A DNA stretch of 64,000 nucleotides from Ulva prolifera (lineage: Eukaryota; Chlorophyta; Ulvophyceae; Ulvales; Ulvaceae). Below are positions 46,942 through 59,289 of this stretch, piece by piece. Each line of letters starts with the position of its first letter. Positions within the stretch are counted from its first letter, which is position 1. The position numbers and the translations under genes were made by a program. The stretch lies in the NCBI GenBank assembly GCA_023078555.1, contig CM041198.1, forward strand, positions 3,333,354-3,397,353, in the 5' to 3' direction. The notes under the pieces are model-generated. The model ran no database searches. It had not been told where the DNA came from and saw only the letters and a list, made by a program, of their open reading frames with translations.

Positions 46942-49935
46942 CTATGATGACTCTTCCTGCCACACGTCGGCTGCAGCCTGTGCAGATGCATATTCACCTG
47001 CAACCAGTCTACTCCCAAAACTGCGCCAGTCTGCATTGCCCATGCGGCGATCCAGCAGCCAAAGGATCATGTTGCCGATGCAGTACAGGTCGACTTGCAC
47101 AGTCACCTTCGTGCTGCCAAATAGGGCATCGTTCGCCTCTCCCCAGGCTTTGATGTGCTCATCCTCATCATTCACTTCCCAGTTGAGCGGAACAGCATGC
47201 TCTAGATCAATGATTCGTGCATGCTGCTGTATGCCTTCACCATTGTGGTCTTGATCACAAATCACAACATTGTCCCATCGCAAGTCACAGTGGATGTACT
47301 TCAATGTGTGCAAGTGGCAAATGCCCTTCAAAACATGCAAAATGATTCCGTGCCAAGTGAGCTCAAGCGATTCATCCTGACAACCCATGATCATCATGAC
47401 TGGCGTTCCTGCACAATGCTTTCGATCAATCATGCAGTTTCTATGCATTGCAGCTGGCATGTCACAAGCACAAGCGCCGTGCTAGGAATCAACAAAGCTG
47501 AAAATTTATAACCAATATGAGTCCAGAACCTCCAACATATGATATGACCATTGGCAGTGACGACATATGCGCAACTTCCCACTGCTCGATTTGTGCAATC
47601 ATCGAAGCAGCCGAAGATGGATGGGCACACCCAACGGAGTGAAATCAATGTACGCCGGCCAGCCGTGGTTCAAATGCTTGATGCTGACGGGATGGATGAT
47701 GTATATGCTCGGCCGACTCCGCAGCTCAGTGTACAGAGCCGTCAGCTTTGTCAGCCTTCTTGGACATTGCAGCTGCTGCTGGCTCTCGTGGCTGATGTGC
47801 TTCCGCACCACAGTCCTTGCTCCACCCACTTTGACCTCCACCTTGGAGCGGTGCGGCAAGGCGCCTGCTGTTAGTAATAACGGTGGCTGTGTCGGTGGAA
47901 GACACCTGCTCAAGCGGTACAATATTGCAGCGCTGAGCAAAGCTTTTCGGATGATGATCATGCGTTGGCGTGGGTCAGACATGTTCATCTGTTGTCCTAA
48001 GCGGAGGGTGGAAAGCTTGAAGCCATTCTCCACAGTGGGCCGCAGCACTGCCCAGAATTGCACTCGAGGGCCGCACGCAGTGTACGCGAGGATGTATTTC
48101 ACCTGAAACAGGGCACCAGGGACCATCAGCAATGAACAGGGTGGCACCTGGCCAGATTATGCAAGCCACACGCACAAGCATTTGTCCCCGCAATCATACC
48201 CACCTTGTTCCCATATCTCAACTTGGCCCACCGCTGCTGCATCTTGCTCAGTAGCTCATCCTCTGCAACCTTCTGCATGTGTGGGCTTTCCTTCTCCTCG
48301 CCCTTGAAGAGGAGGACCGAAGAGAACAGAAGCACCATGTCAGGCCGATCTCGACTAGTGGTCACAGATGCATCTGACTTGTCGCGAGCACGGCTCCATG
48401 GTTTGTGGTCTCTCTGATCTTGCAGCAGCAGTTGCCACATTGGATTTGATATGAGATTGTCCCACATGCCTGTACATGTCCTTCAGTGTCAGGCGCGCAA
48501 CATGGAGCAATGACGTCTTATCTATGGGGTCAGTGAAGATGTGGGGATGCCACAGTACGTCACTGCACATCGGCAACTTCCCTGAGACCTGCAGCACTGA
48601 GTAGACAACAGGCAGTGACAATCCCCACGCATCTCGAAGATCGAGCACACCAATCCACGCGCTTTCTCCTGCCAGATCGTCAAGAGACATTCCGAAGGCA
48701 GCTTGCACAGCACAAAAGCTCAGAGTTGCATCATGAACGGTTTCTGTCCTGAACATTGCTTTATCTTCTTCCTGGAGCTGTACTGGGGCTGGCTCTGCAC
48801 CGTCGAACCACGTCTTCAGTAGTCCAATAACCGGCAGCAACAAGCCACTATCCCTGCCTTCCTGCAGCTTATATAGGCCTTCCAACATGTCAAGTTCGGG
48901 AGGATCCTCATCCTTCAGCAGCGCGCGTGTATCCGTTCCTGCGCAACGCCAGAATGGTTACATGAATTGCCGTTCACATCTCATACGTTAGCTTGCAGTT
49001 GATTTACATGCAAGGCAGAAAATAGCCCAGAGACAAGACCACGGAGCGGCACACCTCTCAGGGTCGACTGGGATAGCTTTTCTGCATGGAAGAGCTCTCA
49101 TTGAAATTGTCTCTTGTGTTGAGAAGACTAATAATAATAATATTGGAGCATAGCTTCAACCGATCAGCAGCAAGCGCACCGAAAGCGCTCGCGACGTTTT
49201 GTTCCCAATCAGAGTCTGATGAATCCTTAACTTGTTCAAACAAAAACTCGAAAGCAGCTTTATCGTCCCCGTAGAGTTCAAACAAGTTGATCCGGAGCGC
49301 CGTATTCCTGATGGAATCGAGCTTATGCAAGTTATTGGATGGTCGGAATGATTGGTCCCCTGCAGTTTCGACTGCTGAAGCCAAGTTTGTCGATTGCATG
49401 TAGAATACAGTATGGACCGGACACTGATAACGAGAGCCGGCGATCAGGATTCAGACAAATATGAACGCTTCCGTCGTCACAGAATTTGCAGTCCACTTGC
49501 ATGCAAGGCCAGAAACAGCCCAATGCCACACAAGAGGTTCCTGAGACCAGACCGCGGAGCGGCACACCTCGCAGGGTCGACTGGGATAGCTGTTCTGCAT
49601 GGAAGGCACCCCGTTTAACCTGTCTCGTTTTTTGACAGTATGTCAGAGCTAGAGCAGTCCCTCACACGTTCAGGAGCAGGCGCACCCAAAGCGCTCGCGA
49701 CGTTTCCATCCCAATCGGATCCGGTCAACTTGCTAGCTTGTTCAAACACAGCCTTGAAAGCAGCTTCATCTTTCCCGTAAAGTTCGAGCAAATTCTGCCG
49801 AAGCGCCTTACTGTTGACAGATAAGAGCTTATCCAAGGCACTGTCATTGGATGGTGGCAGTGGCTGGTCTCCTGCATTTCTGACTGCTGCAACAGAGGTT
49901 GCTGACTCCATAAAATATTCAGTGTGGACCAGACC
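46942..49935 (-). CDS. Nuclease-kinase protein, copy D (intact model, 623 aa)
   Basis: Exons on the minus strand: 49935-49620, 48938-48564, 48469-48204, 48102-47631 and 47408-46942. All introns are GT-AG (681, 94, 101 and 222 nt). From ATG at 49911 the coding length is 1872 nt, with exon phases 1, 1, 0 and 1 and no internal stop. Exon 3 holds RPD (Asp near residue 266) and GEEK (Glu near 280, Lys near 282), the D...E-x-K pattern of PD-(D/E)xK nucleases. The last exon holds a kinase-like catalytic loop HCDLRWDNV (Asp near 510, Asn near 515) and IIDLEHAV in place of DFG. The N-lobe is short or unusual. Crinkler/CR-type proteins combine such nuclease and kinase domains, so the assignment is by architecture only. 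No signal peptide or membrane segment is seen. The upstream exon used by C and E is disabled here (donor TT at 50050-50051), so translation probably starts in this exon. Confidence 0.65.
49058..49430 (-). pseudogene. Duplicated exon relic in intron of copy D
   Basis: Diverged tandem copy of the first coding exon (MQSTNLASAVETAGDQSF), lacking a donor. It lies inside the 681-nt intron, as in C and E. Confidence 0.7.
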
Positions 49936-50594
49936 CTGAACACGACAGCAAATCAGCAGAATTCAGAAACATGCCGCTCCTCCATACCAGCAGTTCAAGA
50001 TGCTTTAGAGGACATGGGAGATGTAGCAGCCTTGACAGGACACTTACTTAACCTCGCAACATTTGCACATCTACAATGTGCGAACGTAGCGTATGCGAAT
50101 CGGTCGTACACGTTCAGCGTTTTGCCCCGTACGCCATGCTCGCGTGCATCGGACTTGAGAGCATTGCTCTGACGACAAAGCAAACAAGAGATTCGTAGGG
50201 CCAAAGCATCGGCAGATCTTGATTGCGCAACGTGTGTGTTACAGCGGTGGCTTGTGGGTGCACACGCCCGGCCATGTACTGCGCCAGACCTGTGTGCTGT
50301 CGGGTGCTCATCACGCTGTGCCGGGCCCCCGCGCTCCTATTATTGCCATGCGTGGCTCCCCTGCGGATCAGCAGGCACCACCATTTGCAAGGGCTGCGTA
50401 TATCTGGCTGTGTGGCTTGGTCCTTGAAACGCTGCCAGTGTGCAGTAGCTGCTACACCCCCATGGCCATCATAGTTTATGTCAGGTCGAAATCGTCGTGG
50501 TTCCATACAACAGGCCTGTACGCTAGCCTATATGCCAGGTTGCGTGCAGTTTCCATGCTTGGCCAACATGGTTGTAACGCTAGGCAACATGGCC

Positions 50595-52373
50595 ATGGCT
50601 ACAGCTGGGCTGGTGGCCCCAGTTGCATGTGTCAACTCAACCCTCCCCCGCCAACGGTGGGTCCCCATAACCATTCCCACGTGCGTGCCAACATACTATA
50701 CATACCATATGTGTAACATGTGTTCCGTGACTGTAAGTCCACCACCCTGCAACGCATCGCAGAGATTGCACAGTTGCTCTGCCTCCACCGGCACTGCATC
50801 CTATTGAGGCCTCTAGCCGGAGCTGGACCCTCGATCTGCCAGCTGCAGCAGTAATTACCCGAATTGAGGAGGCATGGGGGAAGCCTTGCGTGCCCAGGGG
50901 GAGCGCTGCAGCGGTGTCTATAGGGGCCGCGCACATTGCAAAGGCGCTTGCTTGAAAATCCATGCCATTGCTACTGCGATTCGCGACGAACCTGTCCTTG
51001 CATAACAGACATGGCACGTGGAACATGCATGAACATCGGTACCGCGCCGGTGGCGCTTGGGATCGGCCATAACAAATTTGATCCTCCACGATACTTGCCA
51101 ACAGTACTTTGACACTCCCCTCTCGAATCGGGCGGAAGTTCAAATTGCGATTGTATGGGCGGCCGTGTAGTCTGCAGCATGGAACAAACGATTGATACAG
51201 GCTCCTGAAGTATTCTTGACAGCTAGGTGTCAAGCAGAGATGTCTGCGCCTGAACATGAAATCTCGCACGGTGCGTGAATTATCCTCAGTCGCTGTTGAG
51301 ACGATTTCTCTGTGCGCGTTATCCGGACGCTTTCATTCAATGCATCTAAGCGGCAGCTTCAACGCTTCCACTTGTGCTCTCGCCTTGATGTGTCGCTCTC
51401 TGCTTTGATGCCTCGATTTGAATGACTATTATCGTCGTGAATGTCTTCAGATCGCATCGCTGCATTTGTTTTGCGCTGCTGCGAGACTCGGTAATGCAGG
51501 TCGGCACATTCATCTCACCAACACCGAGCATGCTCCTCCCAGTAGACGATATCATAGATAATGAGTATGTTTGCAGTCCGGCACAGTCTCTATGCTTTTC
51601 TTGCCAATCGGCAGGCATCTGCGCGTGGCGTTCAGCCTGTGACCGACGTTTATTGTCGCCGGAACGTGGCGCCCACGTTGAGCACAGCAATGTAGTGTGG
51701 CATGATCGTTGAACGTCAAAGAACTCTCACTTTCAAGCGCAGCGGTGTGGACTGCCACTGTGCAGCAACACATATACACACCACATTCCCCTGTTTCTCT
51801 TGCATATCTACTGCGTAGCGCGTTTGGGATTACACCTAAATACGTTCCCGCTTCTGCGCAATCGCGTGACATCCTGCTTCTGCGCAATCGACGAGCAGTT
51901 TCTGTGTCGTGATTGCGGTGCGTGTGCTCTGCTTGTCTCTGCCACAGCTCTGTGAGCGCCATGACACCAGATTTTTTTGACAGGTTTTGACAGTCAAAGC
52001 GAGATGTCCTCAGACCTGCAAGTGTTATGCTCTTATTCCGGTCAAGACCTTGACCACGTACTCTACATCCCCTTTCCAAGCACCCGTCACTGTGATGGTC
52101 CCCCACAGACTTGCAAACCAGAGCGTGCAGTCCCCGAAGCTGCCACAGCCTCCATGCTTCAGACCTGTACATTAGCTTGGATGTGAATTTCGGCGAGGCG
52201 ATGGAGGCAGAGGTCACTGAGGTCCCCTCTGGAGCCCCTGCCTTCCTCTGCACAGTTTGGGGGCAGGGGGCCACTGATTTGGTCGGTGCCCACGCATTGC
52301 TTCCCGGTGTGCATCTCCACCGTTGCTGCCAGCTGAGCGCGTGGACACTGCCGTGTGACTACATGCGCATCCG
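50595..52373. other. Spacer without recognisable gene (copy 2)
   Basis: Same sequence as 6181-7959; nothing recognised. Confidence 0.5.
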
Positions 52374-53086
52374 TGCACAAATTTCAGAGAAGTTGCAACT
52401 GCTCCGGCCGCCGACACCGATGCCGGACACAACGCCCAGACGGGGCGCCCAGACGCAGCGCAGGCTACGGCCCTGGCGGCGGCAGCGGGTGGCCAGGACC
52501 CGGCGGGGCCCGGGGAGCGGGCCGCTGCCGCGCAGGCAGCGGCGCTGGCGCAGGTGTTCAGATCAGTGGCCCAGGAGAAGCTGGGGGACATCATTTTTAT
52601 GCCGCCGGGTGACCCTTTGTGCGTAGAAGATGTGTCGGTTGTGAACCCCTGTGCTGGTTCCTATTGCGGCCCGAGAGGACGGGGGTGCTGCGGAGACACG
52701 GGACGTGCAGAAACGCAATGATTATCGTTGGTACGACCCCGATGCGTACAGTTTTGTGCCGTTGTCGCTTGAGACGCATGGTCGCTTGGGACGGCCTGCC
52801 ATGAATCACTTGAATCGGCTGGCGGAGGTTGCGTCTCGGTGTGGTTAGGTGAACCGTGCTTTGTTGGTGACGAATGCTCTGCACTGGTTGAGTGTGGCGT
52901 TGTGCAAGGGGAATGCTCTTGTGCTCCGTGCGGGGCTTCAATCTTTGGCTGCCATCACCGGTAGGGCTGTGGTACGTGCCCGTTCCCGGCCTAGTGCCAT
53001 GACTGCGTGAGTGGATTTGCGTGTGTATTCCTGGCAACGGCTCGCTGCCCGGCCTCTGTCCTTTGTAACTACATACATACACAGGT
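52374..53086 (+). pseudogene. LINE-2 endonuclease region and 3' UTR, copy 2
   Basis: Duplicate of 7960-8672 carrying the same +1 frameshift and in-frame TAG, so both lesions predate the duplication. Only two substitutions are apparent (near 52379 and 52627). Confidence 0.65.
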
Positions 53087-53819
53087 CTGGCGCATTACAT
53101 GGCCGGGCACTGCACCCGCAAGCCACCGCCGTAACACACATGTTGCGAAATCACCCGGATACCCCGGTCACCAACGCAACCCGAGCACACGCGGCCGCAC
53201 GGCCACGCCCAGACGCGGCATCCGGTGGCATTGCTGCTCTGGTGCATTTCCCCAGCGGAGCTATCCGCCTGTCCGACTTTGTCCTTGTATCGTACGGCAA
53301 CACCCTCACCTGCACGCATGCAAACAAATCTCCCGCGCACACACGCGTGCACCCAGCCCATGCTGCGACACAACCCAATGCATCTGCTGGCGCTTGAACC
53401 TCATTGTACGCGCAGCCTAGGTGGTCGAATGCATCATGGCCCGGCCATCGAACCCGCTGCAGCCATCTGCGCCTGGAACACACCCAGCTCAAGGCAGAGC
53501 AGCCCCTGCGCGGCACGTGCACACCCCCGCCCCAACTGGATGCATCACTCAGTGCACGCCACAGCGGTAGATTGAGCGGCGGCGCGCACGTGCCTGGGCC
53601 AGTGTTGGGTTGCTTTGCAGCGTTTCCGGCAATGCCACCCAGAAATTATAGCTGCTACTCAGAACTGTTCAACGCGATCGGGCCGTCGACCCAACACGCG
53701 GCCACAGTGTGAGCAGGAAGACCCGGCAACAAGTACAGCATGTGCGCAAAAGGTCGCCTACGCATGCCTTGTGGTCTAGCAGAGCTTGTATGTATGAGTA
53801 GTCCTTGCGTCCTAAAGTC

Positions 53820-53821
<2 letters not shown>
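53087..53821 (+). repeat. Dispersed repeat, copy 3
   Basis: Nearly identical to 8673-9407. Confidence 0.7.

Positions 53822-53855
<34 letters not shown>
53822..53855. repeat. Poly-G tract (34 nt)
   Basis: Counterpart of the 30-nt run at 9408-9437, four G longer. Confidence 0.95.
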
Positions 53856-53857
<2 letters not shown>

Positions 53858-54480
53858 AGATTTGCTGAGGACGCCCTCCACCTGTAGGTCATGCTCGCGG
53901 GCCGCCTGACCGCCACCCAGCGGCACCTCAAGCAGCACCATGATGCAGCTGTACGTGTGACAGCGGGACGACGACCTCGTTAGCACATGTCAATTGCCTG
54001 GCATGAGCGGCGAGGCGGTTGGCTGCGTGGCGTGCATCTGCGCGCTACTGAGTGTGCTGAGCGTTGCCGCCGCTCAACAGTTTTTGGCCTGGCCCAACGT
54101 CGATGTGCCCGCCAAGGGGCGGATGCAGAGACCGGGCCGCACCGCCGGGACAGGCGACAGATGAGCACCATCTCAGCACTGGTACGCGCCCATCCTGCAA
54201 GAAGAATGAGGCTAAGCAGGCAAGCGCTACCCACGTCGAGCCGGGCCTTCCTGTGCTCCACGAAGATCTGATGCTCCTCCGTAGTCGTCTCCACGGTCAC
54301 CTCGAAGGCCGCAGAGGGCGGCCCAGCGCCCAAGATCGAGCGCCAGCTAGTCAAGAATTTCGTACCATGTCGTAACTGTGAGCCCTGCACGTCTAAAGGT
54401 GTTTTATGGGGCCGATACCGCTACAGCAGCACGTTGTGTTTGCTTTGCACAGGCGGTGCGGTCGTGATGTGCGTCCATGC
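53822..54480. repeat. Arm of kinase element E
   Basis: Homologous to 9408-10060. No matching right arm follows kinase E. Confidence 0.7.
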
Positions 54481-54525
54481 ACACAGAGTTAACAATGCAC
54501 AGGGCGCAATGTCGCTCATCTTCGA

Positions 54526-57500
54526 ATGTCATCGAGGTCAAGATCTGCCGATGCTCAGGCCCTACGAATCTCTTGTTTGCTTGTTTGTCAGAGCAATGCT
54601 CGAAAGTCCGATGCACGCGAGCGTGGCGTACGGGGCAAAACGCTGAACGTGTACGACCGATTCGCATACGCTACGTTTGCACATTGTGGATGTGCAAATA
54701 TTGCGAGGGTAAGTAAGTGTCCTGTCAAGGCCGCTGCATCGACTCACATGTCCTCTAAAGCATCTTGAAATGCTGGTTTGAAGGAAGAGCGGCATGTGTC
54801 TGAATTCTGCTGATTTGCTGTCGTGTTCAGGGTCTGGTCCACACTGAATATTTTATGGAGTCAGCAACCTCTGTTGCAGCAGTCAGAAATGCAGGAGACC
54901 AGCCACCGCCACCATCCAATGACAGTGACTTGGATAAGCTCGATTCTGTCAGCAGTAAGGCGCTTCGGCAGAATCTGCACGAACTTTGTAAGAGGGATGA
55001 AGCAGCTTTCAAGGCTGTGTTTGAACACGCTCGCAATTTGACCGGATCCGATTGGGATGGAAACGTCGCGAGAGCTTTAGGTGCGCCTGCTCCTGAACGT
55101 GTGAGGGACTGCTCTAGCTCTGACATACTGTCAAAAAACGAGACAGGTTAAACGGGGTGCCTTCCATGCAGAACAGCTATCCCAGTCGACCCTGCGAGGT
55201 GTGCCGCTCGCGGTCTGGTCTCTCAGGAACCTCTTGTGTGGCATTGGGCTATTTCCGGCCTTGCATGCAAATGGACTGCAAATTCTGTGACGACGGAAGC
55301 GTTCGTGTTTGTCTGAATTTTGATCGTCAGCTCTCGTGATCAGTGTCTGGTCCATACTGTATTCTACATGCAATCGACAAACTTGGCTTCAGCAGTCAAA
55401 ACTGCAGGGGACCAATCATTCCGACCATCCAATAACTTGCATAAGCTCGATTCCATCAGGAATACGGCGCTCCGGATCAACTTGTTTGAACTCCACGGGG
55501 ACGATAAAGCTGCTTTCGAGTTTTTGTTTGAACAGGTTAAGGATTCATCAGACTCTGATTGGGAACAAAACGTCGCGAGCGCTTTCGGTGCGCTTGCTGC
55601 TGATCGGTTGAAGCTATGCTCCACCATTATTATTATTATTAGTCTTCTCAACACAAGAGACAATTTCAATGAGAGCTCTTCCATGCAGAAAAGCTATCCC
55701 AGTCGACCCTGCGAGGTGTGTCGCTCCGCGGTCTTGTCTCTGGGCTATTTCCGGCCTTGCATGTAAATCGACTGCAAGCTAGCGCATGAAATATCTACGG
55801 CACATCTTGTGACCATTCTGGCGTTGTGCAGGAACGGATACACGCGCGCTGCTGAAAGATGAGGATCCTCCCGAACCTGACATGTTGGAAGGCCTATACA
55901 AGCTGCAGGAAGGCAGGGATAGTGGCTTGTTGCTGCCGGTTACTGGAGCAATGCAGACCTGGTTCGACGGTGCAGAGCCAGTACCAATACAGCTCCAAGA
56001 AGAAGATAAAGCAATGTTCAGGACAGGAACGCTTGATGATGCAATTCTGAGCTTATGTGCTGGGAAAGCTGCCTTCAGTGGAGCACTTCTTGACTTTAAC
56101 GAAGGAGAAAGCGCGTGGATTGGTGTGCTCGATCTTCGAGATGCGTGGGGATTGTCACTGCCTGTTGTCTACTCAGTGCTGCAGGTCTCGGGGAATGCCG
56201 ATGTGCAGTGACGTACTGTGGCATCCTCACATCTTCACAAACCCATGAAAAAGATGTCATTGCTCCATTTTTGCGCGCCTGACACTGAACGACATGTACA
56301 GGCATGTGGGACAATCTCATATCAGATCCAATGCTACACCTGCTGCTGCAAGATCCCAAAGAGCAGAAGCCTTGGAGCCGTGCGCGCGACAAGTCAGATG
56401 CATCTGTGACCAGTAGTCGAGATCGGCCTGACATGGTGCTTCTGTTCTCTTCGGTCCTCCTCTTCAAGGGCGAGGAGAAGGAAAGCCCAGAGATGCAGAA
56501 GGTTGCAGAGGATGAGCTACTGAGCAAGATGCAGCAGCGGTGGGCCAAGTTGAGATATGGGAACAAGGTGGGTATGATTGCGGGGACAAATGCGTGTGCG
56601 TGGGGCTTGCATAATCTGGCCAGGTGCCACCCTGTTCTTTGCTGATTGTCCCTGGTGCCCTGTTTCAGGTGAAATACATCCTCGCGTACACTGCGTGCGG
56701 CCCTCGAGTGCAATTCTGGGCAGTGCTGCGGCCCACTGTGGAGAATGGCTTCAAGCTTTCCACCCTCCGCTTAGGACAACAGATGAACATGTCTGACCCA
56801 CGCCAACGCATGATCATCATCCGAAAAGCTTTGCTCAGCGCTGCAATATTGTACCGCTTGAGCAGGTGTCTTCCACGGACACAGCCACCGTTATTACTAA
56901 CAGCAGGCGCCTTGCCGCACCGCTCCAAGGTGGAGGCCAAAGTGGGTGGAGCAAGGACTGTGGTGCGGAAGCACATCAGCCACGAGAGCCAGCAGCAGCT
57001 GCAATGTCCAGAAAGGCTGACAAAGCTGATGGCTCTGTACACTGAGCTGCGGAGTCGGCCGAGCATATACATCATCCATCCCGTCAGCATCAAGCATTTG
57101 AACCACGGCTGGCCGGCGTATTTTGATTTCACTCCGTTGGGTGTGCCCATCCATCTTTGGCTGCTTCGATGATTGCACAAATCGAGCAGTGGGAAGGTTC
57201 TGGACTCATATTGGTAATAAGTTTTCAGCTTTGTTGATTGCTAGCACGGCGCTTGTGCATGTGACATGCCAGCTGCAATGCATGGAAACAGCATGATTGA
57301 TAGAAAGCATTGTGCAGGAACGCCAGTCATGATGATCATGGGTTGTCAGGATGAGTCGCTTGAGCTCACTTGGCACGGAATCATTTTGCATGTTTTGAAG
57401 GGCATTTGCCACTTGCACACATTGAAGTACATCCACTGTGACTTGCGATGGGACAATGTTGTGATTTGTGATCAAGACCACAATGGTGAAGGCATACAGC

Positions 57501-57784
57501 AGCATGCACGAATCATCGATCTAGAGCATGCTGTTCCGCTCAACTGGGAAGTGAATGATGAGGATGAGCACATCAAAGCCTGGGGAGAGGCGAACGATGC
57601 CCTATTTGGCAGCAAGAAGGTGACCGTGCAAGTCGACCTGTACTGCATCGGCAACATGATCCTGTGGCTGCTGGATCGCCGCATGGGCAATGCAGACTGG
57701 CGCAGTTTTGGGAGTAGACTGGTTGCAGGTGAATATGCATCTGCACAGGCTGCAACCGACGTGTGGCAGGAAGAGCCCTCATAG
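54526..57784 (+). pseudogene. Nuclease-kinase family copy E (frameshifted)
   Basis: Nearly identical to copy C over about 3.2 kb. It has the same exon borders (upstream exon to 54708, intron 54709-54830, exon 54831-55146, later intron 56568-56668) and the same 2-nt deletion before the nuclease-like exon. The duplicated-exon relic is at 55338-55766, with one extra ATT triplet. A 47-bp deletion relative to C lies within the last intron near 57196. The kinase exon ends 57784 with HCDLRWDNV intact. The shared frameshift makes it a probable pseudogene, unless splicing bypasses it. Confidence 0.75.
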
Positions 57785-57947
57785 CTGTTGCAACTTCATC
57801 ACATTTTTTCAACACCCTTTCAGTGCTAATTTGCTGGCGTGTACGTCCATGTGCTTGCATATGTTGCGTGTGCTAGTGTGGACCTCCTTTACATTGACAC
57901 ATCTGTGGTCGGGGATAGGCCGGTGTGCACAATTCATGTCTGCAAGA

Positions 57948-58100
57948 GTATGTATGTAGTTACAAAGGATAGAGGCCGGGGAGCGAGCCGTTGCTAGGAA
58001 TACACACGCAAATCCACTCACGCAGTCATGGCACTAGGCCGGGTACGAGTACGTACCACAGCTCGGCCGGTGATGCCAGCCAAAGATTGAAGCTCCGCAC
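57948..58100 (-). repeat. LINE-2 3' tail fragment (copy E side)
   Basis: Same fragment and orientation as at 28688-28840. Confidence 0.7.
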
Positions 58101-58372
58101 TGTCATGATCTTACAAAGGCCCTGAACCAGGATGGTTCCAAGGCAGCTAGGCATGTGGGTGGCCTAGACAACACAAGCTTATGAGTTCAAGTAATAGGGA
58201 GTAAGCTGAACTAACTGTCACCATGCGAATTGATGCAGTCTTAAGTGCTAATACAATGCCCTAAAGTACCTATGAGAACGCTAGTCTTGCTTGATCTTGA
58301 CTTGGCACTGCTTGACTTGAACTCGAATCTTGTATCTTGATCTCTTTATTAGTTTGAATGCACCATCTTACA
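58101..58372 (-). repeat. Ty3/gypsy 3' LTR, copy E (272 bp)
   Basis: Same termini and length as the other two LTR copies. Confidence 0.75.
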
Positions 58373-58794
58373 CTCCCTTTCAACACTGCTCCGCACCGAC
58401 GCCTTTGCTTCCCCTTACATGCTCATAACACAGAGCACTGCCAATTCTTCACTGTTACCTCGGCATGTCACAACATAGATGCCATTCATCCCGATCTAGT
58501 AATTTAATTTCGTTCTCAGCCCCAATCGGCCGAGCTTCCTCAAGGATGAGAAGGCTTATGAGCACTGCAACTACACCAAGCAGTGCAGAGACAAGTGTGC
58601 ATCAGAGCTGATGGCACGGCTGAGCGCACTGTCGCGCATGCTTGCATGTGCAGATGTATGCACGCAGCGTGAGTGCATTTGCGCGCAGCTGCGCTGGCTC
58701 GAGCAATGCTAGCAACGAGCATCGCTCAGCTACATAGCTAGGCCACGACATTCATGTCATGATCTTACAAAGGCGCCGATGGGGCCAGCGTGCG

Positions 58795-59281
58795 CTAGCT
58801 CGTGAGCTGCGCCACCGCGTGATCGGACGGTGGCCACATCGACATGCCTGCGGCGTGCAAGAGCTTCTCTAACACGTCCGTCACGTGTACAATCGTGCAT
58901 CGGGCCTCGCGTTCTAAGTGTATTGGAAAGTGGCGCACTTCCTGACCTGGCACTTGCCGCGTTGTACGCAGGAAAGCGTGATTTTCAGATATGCTTTCGA
59001 AAACAAGGGTGGACCACTGCTTCCGCCGCAGCCCGCGCGTGCTGCGACGCTGCTTCCGGGTCGCGGTCACCGCTTGACGCATGGCAGCTCAAGGACTCGA
59101 CCACTGCCCGCTTCTGACGCTCAACATACGCACGTACCAAATCCGCTAGATCTGGGTGGTGCGGATCTCCACGCCGCGCGAACAACATCGGGTCGTTGCG
59201 GCGGAGTTCGTCGACGTTGGAATACGCTTCATCGCATTGATGGCAGTGCCACGCTCCATCGGCCGGGTACCCGGGTACCAC
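58795..59281 (-). pseudogene. Gypsy E: PHD relic fused to polyprotein tail by deletion
   Basis: 59281-59008 encodes WHCHQCDEAYSNVDELRR and the following linker (HARAAAEAVVHP). The sequence then jumps to the tail (FESISENHAFLRTTRQ), losing the whole integrase (about 1.1 kb relative to copies A and C). An 8-nt insertion GTGTAC/ACGTGT near 58885 also disturbs the tail frame. Confidence 0.8.
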
Positions 59282-59289
59282 AGATCTAG

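Larger units (their letters stand above)
49666..54518. repeat. Segmental duplication, copy 2 (with 5252-10100)
   Basis: Spacer of the head-to-head pair D/E, nearly identical to the A/B spacer. It includes the disabled upstream exon of D (50204-49936 side), the unassigned 50230-52373 stretch, a LINE-2 remnant, the shared direct repeat, a G-tract and the arm. At 54518 its match moves abruptly from copy B to copy C. Confidence 0.9.
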
